From Chryseobacterium aahli (GTDB lineage: Bacteria; Bacteroidota; Bacteroidia; Flavobacteriales; Weeksellaceae): 64,000 nt of DNA. Location: positions 1 through 64,000 of the forward strand of contig NZ_JALDNB010000016.1 in NCBI RefSeq assembly GCF_022699665.1. Direction: 5' to 3'. Below are positions 35,500 through 44,079 of the stretch, piece by piece (the stretch's first letter is position 1; each line of letters starts with the position of its first letter). Below the pieces are notes generated by a model. That model searched no databases, had not been told where the DNA came from, and saw nothing but the letters and a program-made list of their open reading frames with translations. The translations under genes and the position numbers were made by a program.

Positions 35500-38262
35500 T
35501 TATTTAAAGTTGAATTTTACCGTCAGCATAACTTGGCTAGGTCTCAGCTGTATTCTTGTGTATCGTACTGCATTCTGAGATGCTAAGATATCATACGTTT
35601 CAAACACTCTTCTGTTAGCAATATTCATCCATTTCAATTCAAAGTCAATTTTTCTCTTTGACCAAGTATATTGATATGAAAGATCAAAAAATGCGTTATC
35701 AAACTTTCTTTCGCCATCACTAGAATTTACCTGATCCCAATTAAATCCTATTGTATGATTTTCCAATGGATATATGAATGCAGCTAAATTATGGTTGAAA
35801 CCTTTATTTGTTGCTAACCTTCCGCCATTTGGAAGCCCTACGTTTTCCTGCTTGTTACGAGACATACTTACATTGTAGTCAATACTCATCCAGCTGAAAT
35901 ACGTATTATTAAATTTTAACCCATAAGACTGACTGTTATTTTGACTTTCATATTGGGTATTATCTAAGAAAGCATCTGAAACAGTATCTGAATTTCTATA
36001 ATTTACAGATAGGTTGGTTTTAAATTTTGGAAAGTATTTACCAATTTCTCCACTAAAGCTGTTACTTTGTGATGAATTCTCTTGATTTCTATATTGTATC
36101 AAAGTAAATCCTGTAGTTCTATCTAAAACTGGAGATGACAACAAGTTCCTGCTGGTATCACTTATTCTATAATTTACATTAAAAAACAAGTTGTTTAGCG
36201 GATTTCTATATTCGATTCTAGAACCAACACTTTTGGTATTAATTTCTGGTATGGGATTATTCGCATCCATTACGTTAAATCCAGCAGGGCTTGATAACAT
36301 ATAACCTGCATAAGCTGTTTGAATATCTCCAAAATTATTACTGATATTTCCATTTAAACTGGCTTTCCAAAAAGAAGCAAAGCTGTATTGTACAAAAGCA
36401 TTTGGAGTAAATGTAGTTTTATTAAGAGATTTTGAAACACCTCTCAAGTCGTCTTCAGCTTTTATGCTGTTAAAATTCACAGGTACATTCGCAAAAATAC
36501 TCCATGAATCGCTTTTATAATTAATACCTACAGACGCCGACGGTACAAGTTCAGTAAATTTCAAATTATTCTCATAAACTGAACTGCTGAAATCTGGCTG
36601 AACATCATTAGGTATAAGAGGGTTAGGAATAGCCATACCTTCAAAATTTGTAGATAATTTATCAGTAGAAAAATCTATTCCTACTTGAGGTGTAAATGTC
36701 CATCCTTTCGTTGTAAAGCTGATGTTAGCAGAGTGTGAAGTATCTAAAGTTTTAATTCTGAAATCCTGTACTGCTCTGGTTCCCGGTGCAAAATTTATGA
36801 TTCCGAATTCGTCTGGGTCACTTGTATTAGCTTTTGGAAGCAAATAAGGAAACTGTAAATAATTCGCAGGAGAAATACTTAGAGTCTGACTATCATCTTG
36901 ATAATTGATATAAGATTTTAAGTTAACCATCTTTTCTTTCCAAGGTATAATTGTACTTAAAGAGTTCTGAAAAGAAGATGTTGGAGATTGCAATGACTGA
37001 TCACCTACTCGACCTACTCTTGTTGCCAATGCCCGGTCAGCATTCCAGAATTGTGAGAAAGTAGTTACGTTTTTGAAAAAACCTTTTTTAGCATTTTTGG
37101 TGAAAATTAATTCTCCTTTTAATTTGTCTGTAAAAAAGTTATTTCTAGTAGTTGTTGTGATTGTAGATCCTGCTTGAGCTTCTGTTCCCGCGTAAACAGT
37201 TTCTACATTATCTTCTCTCTCGACAGAATTGTTTGTATAATTTGCGTTTGCCTTAAGCTCCCATTCTTTTTTCTTATCAATATTAGTAAGATAATTTGCT
37301 GATAAATAATGAACATTATTAAATAAATATCTTCTCACTGGCAAATTTGGCGTTTGTGAATTTTCTACGTCCAACCAATTATTCTGCGAGGCATTTCCTC
37401 TTCTGCCTTCCCAGCTGCTTCCGAAACCGATGATATTCCCTTCGTTTTCTACCTGTTCACCAACATTGTTTGTTTTATAGTTAACTACCCATTGACTTTT
37501 CTGACCAAAAAACATTGGTGTTAATTTCACATTCCAAAGCCAAGGATCCCCGAAACCGGTTCCTACTTCGCCACGACCTGTCATCGTTACAGAATTTTTA
37601 AGCTTAATATTAATTGCCGCTGCATCTGAAGGAATTTTCCCCTGAAGCATTTTTACGGGTTGGTGGTTTTCAAGAACCTCAACTTTTTGTACAGCATCTT
37701 TTGGAAGCGAGTTATTGATGGTTCCGTAACCTCCTTCCATTAAATCCTTTCCATTAACATAGAATTTGTTGATGGCATTTCCCTGATAAAGAATAGAACC
37801 GTCTGCGTTCACTTCAATTCCGGGAATTTTCTTCATGACATCTGCCAAAGTACGGTCGTTTTTGCTGTCAAAAGCTTTCAAATCATAAGCAATAGTATCA
37901 CCTCTTGAGGTAATCATTTTGGTTTTAAGCTGAACTTCCTTAATTTCTGTTGCCTCAGACTGCATTTTGAACGTCAAAGTCTGATCGCTGTTTGAGATTT
38001 GTTTTGTTAAAGGTTTTTGGTTAAAAGCTTTAACCTTCAGGTCTACATTAGATTCTGCAGAAGTGAATGTCACCTTATATTCTCCTTTAGAATTGGTAAT
38101 TCCATAAGCGAGGATGGCATCTTTGCCGGGCTCTTCTACCGTTACACTGGCACTTGGGATGGCCACACCGTCTTCATCTGTGATTTTCCCGGAAACTGTT
38201 TTCTGTGCGAAAGCAATGACTGAGAAAAATACCATGAGAAATAAGGAAATTTTTCTGTTCAT
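35500..38262 (-). CDS. Outer membrane beta-barrel protein (TonB-dependent receptor-like)
   Basis: A 920-residue outer membrane protein. It has a signal peptide (1-19, ending AFAQ), a carboxypeptidase-regulatory-like domain (about 21-110, KTVSGKITDEDGVAIPSAS), a plug-like region (about 125-225, RTLADVMKKIPGIEVNADG, VEVLENHQPVKML, AAINIKL) and a long barrel ending VMLTVKFNFK with terminal F-x-F. No TonB box was picked out. These barrels often pair with GLPGLI proteins. The upstream site shared with feoAB suggests iron-linked expression. The substrate is unknown. Confidence 0.88.
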   Translation of the reverse strand: MNRKISLFLMVFFSVIAFAQKTVSGKITDEDGVAIPSASVTVEEPGKDAILAYGITNSKGEYKVTFTSAESNVDLKVKAFNQKPLTKQISNSDQTLTFKMQSEATEIKEVQLKTKMITSRGDTIAYDLKAFDSKNDRTLADVMKKIPGIEVNADGSILYQGNAINKFYVNGKDLMEGGYGTINNSLPKDAVQKVEVLENHQPVKMLQGKIPSDAAAINIKLKNSVTMTGRGEVGTGFGDPWLWNVKLTPMFFGQKSQWVVNYKTNNVGEQVENEGNIIGFGSSWEGRRGNASQNNWLDVENSQTPNLPVRRYLFNNVHYLSANYLTNIDKKKEWELKANANYTNNSVEREDNVETVYAGTEAQAGSTITTTTRNNFFTDKLKGELIFTKNAKKGFFKNVTTFSQFWNADRALATRVGRVGDQSLQSPTSSFQNSLSTIIPWKEKMVNLKSYINYQDDSQTLSISPANYLQFPYLLPKANTSDPDEFGIINFAPGTRAVQDFRIKTLDTSHSANISFTTKGWTFTPQVGIDFSTDKLSTNFEGMAIPNPLIPNDVQPDFSSSVYENNLKFTELVPSASVGINYKSDSWSIFANVPVNFNSIKAEDDLRGVSKSLNKTTFTPNAFVQYSFASFWKASLNGNISNNFGDIQTAYAGYMLSSPAGFNVMDANNPIPEINTKSVGSRIEYRNPLNNLFFNVNYRISDTSRNLLSSPVLDRTTGFTLIQYRNQENSSQSNSFSGEIGKYFPKFKTNLSVNYRNSDTVSDAFLDNTQYESQNNSQSYGLKFNNTYFSWMSIDYNVSMSRNKQENVGLPNGGRLATNKGFNHNLAAFIYPLENHTIGFNWDQVNSSDGERKFDNAFFDLSYQYTWSKRKIDFELKWMNIANRRVFETYDILASQNAVRYTRIQLRPSQVMLTVKFNFK

Positions 38263-38360
38263 AATTTATTATTTGAGTAATTAGTTATTTGTTCTTGTTT
38301 TTTGTTACACATTATGAGAGATATAATTTTTGAACAAAGGTTAAATTGATTTTATAACTA

Positions 38361-38402
38361 CAAACATAGTGATATTATTTTATATTTTTAATTTGATCTA
38401 AA
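38361..38402 (-). promoter_or_regulatory. Receptor-gene promoter with feo-like box
   Basis: The -7 box TATGTTTG is at 38368-38361 on the minus strand. Upstream, 38390-38402 reads TTTAGATCAAATT on the same strand and matches the feoAB box at 12 of 13 bases. The rest of the 355-base gap 38263-38617 shows no gene. Confidence 0.4.
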
Positions 38403-38590
38403 TAATTCATTAAAAGATTTTTATTGTCCGAGAATAATCATTTCCCTAATTATAATTATTCAAGAAAAGATAGACTCAATAATTTCACAAAACAATGAAT
38501 AAAAACATTTTTTTCTTTAAACCGATAAAAAGTGATGAACATCATAGATTAAAAAGAATAGGATTTCAATTTTCGTATAAGTTTATTTAA

Positions 38591-38598
38591 TAATTTTG
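38591..38598 (+). promoter_or_regulatory. -7 box TAATTTTG of the cupin gene
   Basis: An exact TAnnTTTG match 19 bases before the start codon. The upstream TTG element is not clear at the usual distance. Confidence 0.5.
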
Positions 38599-38617
38599 TA
38601 ACATAAAATTTATAAAA

Positions 38618-39502
38618 ATGGGGGTTATTCTAAAACCTATAGATATTGTTGATGATATTACTCAAGAAGAGTTCCGCGAGAAATATCTGATCCCAAGAAA
38701 ACCGGTAGTGATAAAAAATATGGCCAAAAAATGGCCAGCCTATCAAAAATGGACGATGGATTATGTGAAAGAAGTGGTAGGAGACATTATTGTTCCTCTT
38801 TACGACAGCGCAAAGGCAGATCCTTCAGCTCCCATCAATACGCCGACTACCGAAATGAAATTTGCAGATTATATCGATCTCATACAACGTGAACCTACTG
38901 ATCTACGAATTTTCTTTTTTGACCCAATCAAACACGCTTCGAAATTACTTGATGAGTACATCCCACCGAAAGAATTGATGGGTGGTTTTCTGGATAAATA
39001 TCCAGGAATGTTTTTTGGAGGTCAAGGTTCTGTAACATTTTTACATTTCGATATCGATTTAGCTCATATTTTCCACACCCATTTTAACGGAAGAAAACAT
39101 GTTTTGCTTTTTGAATACAAATGGAAAGACAGATTGTATAAACTTCCCTATACTACGTATGCCTTGGAGGATTATGATATTTCTAATCCTGATTTTGAAA
39201 AATTTCCGGCATTGGACGGTGTAGAAGGAATTGAATGTTTTCTGGAGCACGGTGACACTTTGTTTATGCCAACAGGATGGTGGCACTGGATGAAATATTT
39301 GGATGGAAGTTTCTCCATTTCGCTTCGTGCATGGGACAAATCATGGGCGGTGAAAGCCAATTCTTTGTGGAACCTGACCGTTCAGAGAAATTTTGACAAT
39401 TTCATGAAAGGTCGTTACAAAAAACGCTACATGGACTGGAAAGAGAAAAAAGCCGTTGAAAGAGCCAATTATGCACTTAAAAAAGGTTTACCTAAAAAAT
39501 AA
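38618..39502 (+). CDS. Cupin-like (JmjC/Cupin_8) Fe(II) 2-oxoglutarate-dependent oxygenase
   Basis: A 294-residue soluble protein. It begins with the FREKYLIPRKPVVIKNMAKKWPA block common to Cupin_8 proteins. The double-stranded beta-helix carries an iron site FLHFDIDLAH (HxD) and a distal histidine in PTGWWHWMKY, with SISLRAWD after it. Family members hydroxylate proteins or tRNA. The substrate cannot be told from sequence. It stands alone, ending in a terminator. Confidence 0.85.
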   Translation: MGVILKPIDIVDDITQEEFREKYLIPRKPVVIKNMAKKWPAYQKWTMDYVKEVVGDIIVPLYDSAKADPSAPINTPTTEMKFADYIDLIQREPTDLRIFFFDPIKHASKLLDEYIPPKELMGGFLDKYPGMFFGGQGSVTFLHFDIDLAHIFHTHFNGRKHVLLFEYKWKDRLYKLPYTTYALEDYDISNPDFEKFPALDGVEGIECFLEHGDTLFMPTGWWHWMKYLDGSFSISLRAWDKSWAVKANSLWNLTVQRNFDNFMKGRYKKRYMDWKEKKAVERANYALKKGLPKK

Positions 39503-39503
39503 G

Positions 39504-39534
39504 AAAAATACGCTTCAAATTGGAGCGTATTTTT
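39504..39534. terminator. Bidirectional terminator at the end of the ADP-ribose cluster
   Basis: Eleven-base arms AAAAATACGCT-type (39504-39514 with 39524-39534) separate the convergent cupin gene and the last gene of the ADP-ribose cluster. It marks the 3' boundary of the large minus-strand operon. Confidence 0.8.
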
Positions 39535-40284
39535 TTATTTCAATTTAATATTATAATTATTTCGTCCTTTTTCATTTGAATATAAATTCGGAAGTAAATC
39601 GCTTTGCCAGAATTCTTTGGTTTCAACATTCATTATCGATAAAGCTCCTGTAAAAGCAGCACCTGTATCAAGATTCCAAACATTAGCTTTGTTGACAGGC
39701 TTATCAATTCCTAAATGTAAAGTAGGAGTATGACCAATGAAAATTTCCTTATACAGAAGCAATTTTTTAGGATAAAGTTCTGAGTTTTTTGATAACTTTT
39801 TATCCATAGCAACTGCAGTTTCCCACAAGGTTCTATCCCAACGATAATTACTTGTGTAGACTTCCCTTTCAGGTCCGTGCATAGATGAATAACCCGCATG
39901 AATAAACAAACGGTTTTCTTCGTCAACATAATAATTTTTCATCCGCTGAAAAAACTCTAAATGAATTTCAAAATCTTCTAAAGAATAATCGGAATAACTG
40001 TCGACCGTACTTTGTCCACCATTAAAAAGCCAGACATCAGGATTATTTCCGAATGAAAGCCAATCTTCTGCCCACGCATCGTGATTTCCTTTGATGAAAA
40101 TACATTCCTGTTTTTCGGAAAGCTTTATTAAAAATTGGATGATTTGGGAAGATTCGCTCCAACCGTCAACATAATCTCCAAGGAAAATTAAAGTATCATT
40201 TTCGGTGACATTAGCTCTTTCAAAAACTTGTTTCAAAGCTTTGAATCCTCCGTGAATGTCGCCGATTGCTAATGTTCTTTTCAT
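39535..40284 (-). CDS. PPP-type metallophosphoesterase
   Basis: A 249-residue phosphatase with the three metal-site motifs GDIHGG (8-13), GDYVDGW (36-42) and KGNHDA (65-70), then IHAGYSS and a distal GHTP. This is the serine/threonine-phosphatase-like or diadenosine tetraphosphatase-like subgroup. It is the last gene of the ADP-ribose cluster and overlaps the small gene before it by ATGA. In this setting it may remove a phosphate from ADP-ribose phosphate or RNA ends made by KptA. That is inference. Confidence 0.85.
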   Translation of the reverse strand: MKRTLAIGDIHGGFKALKQVFERANVTENDTLIFLGDYVDGWSESSQIIQFLIKLSEKQECIFIKGNHDAWAEDWLSFGNNPDVWLFNGGQSTVDSYSDYSLEDFEIHLEFFQRMKNYYVDEENRLFIHAGYSSMHGPEREVYTSNYRWDRTLWETAVAMDKKLSKNSELYPKKLLLYKEIFIGHTPTLHLGIDKPVNKANVWNLDTGAAFTGALSIMNVETKEFWQSDLLPNLYSNEKGRNNYNIKLK

Positions 40285-40484
40285 TTAAATCTTTTGTGAT
40301 AATTCGGACAAGATTCAACAATTTCCATTGCTTCTATTAATCTGCAGTTTTTATGCTCGATAATGAAATATAAAACATGTACGGTTCCTGCACCCTTTCC
40401 AAATAATTCATCAACTTTTTTCTTTAAATCATCTTTGTCGGGGGAAAAGTTTTTTACTTCTTCTTCAAATTCTTTACTTGTCAT
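40281..40484 (-). CDS. Small unknown protein between KptA and the phosphatase
   Basis: A 67-residue protein (MTSKEFEEEVKNFSPDKDDL, then VHVLYFIIEHKNCRLIEAM, ending NYHKRFK). I chose ATG 40484 because it overlaps the kptA stop as ATGA; a longer frame from 40523 would run deep into kptA. No domain is recognised. Tight coupling on both sides suggests it works with the RNA phosphotransferase or phosphatase. Confidence 0.6.
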   Translation of the reverse strand: MTSKEFEEEVKNFSPDKDDLKKKVDELFGKGAGTVHVLYFIIEHKNCRLIEAMEIVESCPNYHKRFK

Positions 40485-41026
40485 TTTGAAATATATTTTG
40501 CTTCCACAAAATCCGTCAGCCAAACCTCGTTTTCCGAAAGATAAAATTCTACTCCCTCTTCAAACATTTTTCCCGTGCTTATGGTGAGAATAATTGGTTT
40601 TCCGTGGCGCATTCCAACGTTGGTTGCCGTTTCTTTATCGATGCTTAAATGAACGTGTTGTCGGCTTCTTTTTTCAATACCTTTTTCTAAAATGGATACG
40701 ATATTACTTTGAGCTGTTCCGTGATACAAAAATTCAGGTGGTTGCTGTGGAATCAGAGCCAGTTTAATCTCAACTGAATGTCCCTGACTGGCTCTGATTC
40801 TTGTTTTATCTTCATTAAAAGCAAAACGCTTTTTTTCGTTAGTTTGTACGATTTCATCTAATTCTTCAAAGGTAAAGCCTTCATAAGAATCTCTTTTTGA
40901 TTTTGTGATTAATTCATCAACATCTGCCCATCCATTTTCATTCAAATTCAAATTGATGAGTTCGGGATGATGCCTGAGAACGTAGCTCAGAAATTTGCTT
41001 GTTTTTTTCTTTTGTTGTTCGTTCAT
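40481..41026 (-). CDS. kptA: RNA 2'-phosphotransferase, Tpt1/KptA
   Basis: A 181-residue enzyme that moves a 2'-phosphate from RNA to NAD+, giving ADP-ribose cyclic phosphate. KptA can also ADP-ribosylate nucleic acid ends. The N-terminal winged helix has KFLSYVLRHHPELI and NGWADVDELI. The C-terminal catalytic half has LYHGTAQSNIVSILEKGI, RQHVHLSIDKETA and GVEFYLSENEVWLTDFVEAKY. Residues for NAD+ binding appear intact. Its place among ADP-ribose hydrolases suggests its product is recycled there. Confidence 0.9.
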   Translation of the reverse strand: MNEQQKKKTSKFLSYVLRHHPELINLNLNENGWADVDELITKSKRDSYEGFTFEELDEIVQTNEKKRFAFNEDKTRIRASQGHSVEIKLALIPQQPPEFLYHGTAQSNIVSILEKGIEKRSRQHVHLSIDKETATNVGMRHGKPIILTISTGKMFEEGVEFYLSENEVWLTDFVEAKYISK

Positions 41027-41036
41027 GGTTTGTGTT

Positions 41037-41978
41037 TTATTTCATTAATTTGTTTTCTAATTTATTACATAAGTTTTCAATATCCTCTCTTCTCACCAAC
41101 TCCGCCATCCATTCTTCAGGAATATTTTCAAAACCGTAATAAATTCCTGCAATTCCGCCTGTGATGGCTCCGGTTGTGTCTGTGTCTTCTCCCAGATTGA
41201 CGGCTTTTAGCACAGCTTCAGAATAACTTTCGGAATTTAGAAAACACCATAATGAGGCTTCTAAACTGTGAAGAACGTAGCCGCTACTTTTAATTTCATC
41301 TTCAGAATATTTAGAAATATCATTCTTTAATATTCGATCAAAAAGCTCAACTTCTACTGGATTAAAATCTTGATTTTCTGCATATTCCAAAGCTGCTTTT
41401 TGAATATGATTATATGCTTCTATTTTATCTGTTCCTTTAATCAATTCAATGGCAAAAATTACATAGATAAAACATGCAAAAACAGAACGAAAATGTCCAT
41501 GAGTAATTGACGAAACTTCTTTTACGATTTGATATAATTTTTCAATATTTTCTTCATCTTTAAGATAAAAAGCTAAGGGAAGGATTCTCATCAAAGAACC
41601 ATTCCCATTATCTTCTTCAAAAATATTTCCTGAAAATTTTGCACTTTCTCCCTTAATCAATCTTGCAATGGAATGCCTTGTTGTTCCGCCAATATCGAAA
41701 AGTCTTCCGTGAGCTGTCCAATGTCCGTATTTATTCCATTTTACAAAGCTTTCTCCAATTTTTTCTAAGTCGTAGCCTTTTGTCAATACTTCTGCAAGAC
41801 AAAGAGTTAAAGAACTGTCGTCGCTCCAAGTTCCTTTGGGTTGATTCCATGACATATATTCCAAATATCCGGTAACAGGGGATTTTTTCAGATCTTCTCT
41901 CTTCTTAAATTCCACCGGAACGCCCAAAGCATCGCCGATACAAACTCCAAAAATTCCGGCTTTTACAACATTTTCCAT
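41037..41978 (-). CDS. ADP-ribosylglycohydrolase family protein 1
   Basis: A 313-residue DraG/ARH-fold enzyme with the binuclear Mg site: CIGDALGVPVEF (15-24), TWSDDSSLTL (50-59) and C-terminal GEDTDTTGAITGG. Family members hydrolyse ADP-ribose from Arg, Ser or nucleic acids. Its start overlaps the sirtuin stop by one base (TAATG). The target is unknown. Confidence 0.9.
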   Translation of the reverse strand: MENVVKAGIFGVCIGDALGVPVEFKKREDLKKSPVTGYLEYMSWNQPKGTWSDDSSLTLCLAEVLTKGYDLEKIGESFVKWNKYGHWTAHGRLFDIGGTTRHSIARLIKGESAKFSGNIFEEDNGNGSLMRILPLAFYLKDEENIEKLYQIVKEVSSITHGHFRSVFACFIYVIFAIELIKGTDKIEAYNHIQKAALEYAENQDFNPVEVELFDRILKNDISKYSEDEIKSSGYVLHSLEASLWCFLNSESYSEAVLKAVNLGEDTDTTGAITGGIAGIYYGFENIPEEWMAELVRREDIENLCNKLENKLMK

Positions 41979-42664
41979 TATGCTAAATTTATAAGCTTAT
42001 CAAACAATAATTTCATTCCTTTTGTGGCGGTTTCTTTCATTACTATCGCTCTTTGACCGTACCCGAAGCCTGTTTCGTTGGGATTGATCACAATCAACAG
42101 ACAATCATCTTTGATGTCGTGAAGCAATCCTGCAGCAGGATAAACTTGCAAAGACGTTCCTATTACCAAGAAAATATCTGCTTCTTTTGCTTTTTTTGTT
42201 GCTTCTTTCATCAAAGGAACATCTTCCCCGAACCAAACGATGAAAGGTCGCAATTGCGCTCCGTCTTGTGCTTTATCTCCGATTTTAATGTCGTCTTTTT
42301 GTTCGTAGATCAAACTTTTATTATTGCACGAACAAGATTTAAACAATTCGCCGTGAAGATGAATGATATTTTTTGAGCCCGCCCTTTCGTGTAAATCATC
42401 GATGTTTTGAGTGATGATTTGAACTTCGAAATATTTTTCTAAATCGGCAATCAGTTTGTGTGCATCATTGGGTTCAACTTCGTGAAGCTGGTGGCGTCTT
42501 TGGTTGTAAAATTCAAGAACCAGTTCTCTGTCTTTTCTCCAGCCTTCCGGACTCGCCACATCGGTTATACTATGATTTTCCCAAAGACCTTCTCCGTCTC
42601 TGAATGTTTTTATTCCGCTTTCGGCGCTGATTCCGGCACCGCTTAATATGGTTAGTTTTTTCAT
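41978..42664 (-). CDS. Sirtuin NAD+-dependent deacylase lacking the zinc cysteine pairs
   Basis: A 228-residue SIR2 enzyme. NAD site GAGISAESGIKTFR (9-22), TQNIDD (85-90), catalytic histidine in HLHGE (H104), and a C-terminal VIGTSLQVYPAAGLL block. Residues Y53 and R56 in FYNQRR match the Y-x-x-R motif of class III sirtuins that prefer succinyl or malonyl groups. Only CSC at 111-113 occurs where four zinc cysteines are usual. It makes O-acyl-ADP-ribose, the substrate type for the next gene product, a macrodomain. Confidence 0.9.
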   Translation of the reverse strand: MKKLTILSGAGISAESGIKTFRDGEGLWENHSITDVASPEGWRKDRELVLEFYNQRRHQLHEVEPNDAHKLIADLEKYFEVQIITQNIDDLHERAGSKNIIHLHGELFKSCSCNNKSLIYEQKDDIKIGDKAQDGAQLRPFIVWFGEDVPLMKEATKKAKEADIFLVIGTSLQVYPAAGLLHDIKDDCLLIVINPNETGFGYGQRAIVMKETATKGMKLLFDKLINLA

Positions 42665-42671
42665 TTTGTTT

Positions 42672-43178
42672 TTAATCTAATAATTTTTTATAAATCTCTT
42701 CATTCTCCTCATCAAAGCATACAAAAATAACTTTCTCAACAATACCTGATTCAAAATTCGTCACTACCTCAATAGCAATTTTCGCCGCTAATTCTTTTGG
42801 AAATCTGTAAACTCCTGTACTGATATCTGGAAAAGCAATAGTTTTTACATCTAAACTTTCGGCCAATTTTAATGAGTTTCTATAACAATTTGCTAGAAGT
42901 TGTGAACATTTTTCTTCATCGTTATTCCAAATTGGACCGACCGTATGAATGACATATTTTGCGGGAAGATTTCCGGCCGTTGTTTTTACAGCTTCTCCCG
43001 TTTTACATTTTCCCTGTCGGTTTCTGATTTCTTTGCATTCGTCCAAAACCTGTGATCCTCCAGCACGATGAATAGCACCGTCAACTCCACCGCCACCAAG
43101 TAATGAAGAATTGGCAGCATTGACGATGGCGTCTGTATTTATTTTTGTGATTTCAGCTTTTATTAATTCAATTTTCAT
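42672..43178 (-). CDS. Macrodomain O-acetyl-ADP-ribose deacetylase (YmdB-like)
   Basis: A 168-residue macrodomain with ADP-ribose loops [22 protein letters not shown] and [14 protein letters not shown]. It removes acyl groups from O-acetyl-ADP-ribose or mono-ADP-ribose from acidic residues. I chose ATG 43178 ([10 protein letters not shown]), the usual start of the family; a longer frame to 43238 runs far into the preceding gene. The gene lies 7 bases before the sirtuin start, so the two match as source and user of acyl-ADP-ribose. Confidence 0.9.
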   Translation of the reverse strand: MKIELIKAEITKINTDAIVNAANSSLLGGGGVDGAIHRAGGSQVLDECKEIRNRQGKCKTGEAVKTTAGNLPAKYVIHTVGPIWNNDEEKCSQLLANCYRNSLKLAESLDVKTIAFPDISTGVYRFPKELAAKIAIEVVTNFESGIVEKVIFVCFDEENEEIYKKLLD

Positions 43179-44079
43179 AAAATCTGCTTTTTTTCCAATT
43201 TTCAATATTCTCCGTCCAATCTGGGATTGAATTTTCATCGCAACATAAAATACTTATTCCTGCCGCCATTGCACAGATTGTATCTCTGTCTCCCAATGCA
43301 GAAACTGTATTCCAAAGACATTTTTCAAAATTATTTCTATATCTCGAAAGCATCCAAATGACAAGTGGAACTGTATCTTGAGCGGTCATTTTAATTCCGT
43401 TTCCTAATGTTTTTACCAGCAGTTCAATACTTGGATTTCCATTTAAGTGAATAACTTTATTAAGCTTACTTTTCATATCAGAATCATTTAATTCATCCTG
43501 AATTTTTTGAATAAATTCTTCCTGAGAATATTTTTTAATTCCTAACTTTTCCTGAATCGCAAAAGCTGCAGCCAAAGCAATTGCTTTTGTTCCTTCTATA
43601 GCTTCTTTATTGGTATGGGTAACTTCACAGGATAATTCTGCATTCAGTTTAAGCTTATCTAAATCATCATAAAAATAAGCTCCAATCACAGAAGCTCTCA
43701 TTGCACCGCCATTTCCCATCGAGCCCTGTCCTTCAAATTTTGAATAAGAAACTTCTTTCCAGTTTTCTCCACTTTTTACATCTCTGAAATATTGATGCAT
43801 TGATGGTCCGTAACCTCTGTTTATATCTAAATAATAGTTTTTTGTAAACTCTTCTGCAAGAAACTCCTGATTAATCACGCCAAATTTTCCCAAAGATTTG
43901 AAAATTGCAATCGACATAATTGTGTCGTCTGTAAAGTCAAGAGAACTTTCAGGAAGAATTTTTTGATGAATATATGTTTTCATTAAGCTTTCTTCTCCGA
44001 AAAAACTTTCTCCAAAAGCATCACCAATGGAAACTCCCATGAGAGATTTTGAAGCAAGTAAGAGTTTATCTGTTTTCAT
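43168..44079 (-). CDS. ADP-ribosylglycohydrolase family protein 2
   Basis: A 303-residue second DraG/ARH-type protein, only distantly similar to the one at 41037. Metal motifs: [12 protein letters not shown] near 16-27, [28 protein letters not shown] and [12 protein letters not shown] (D-R-D-T instead of D-T-D). It starts within the two-domain PARG gene (ATGA overlap) and its end overlaps the macrodomain start. Two ARH proteins in one operon suggest different ADP-ribosyl linkages. Confidence 0.88.
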   Translation of the reverse strand: MKTDKLLLASKSLMGVSIGDAFGESFFGEESLMKTYIHQKILPESSLDFTDDTIMSIAIFKSLGKFGVINQEFLAEEFTKNYYLDINRGYGPSMHQYFRDVKSGENWKEVSYSKFEGQGSMGNGGAMRASVIGAYFYDDLDKLKLNAELSCEVTHTNKEAIEGTKAIALAAAFAIQEKLGIKKYSQEEFIQKIQDELNDSDMKSKLNKVIHLNGNPSIELLVKTLGNGIKMTAQDTVPLVIWMLSRYRNNFEKCLWNTVSALGDRDTICAMAAGISILCCDENSIPDWTENIENWKKSRFYEN

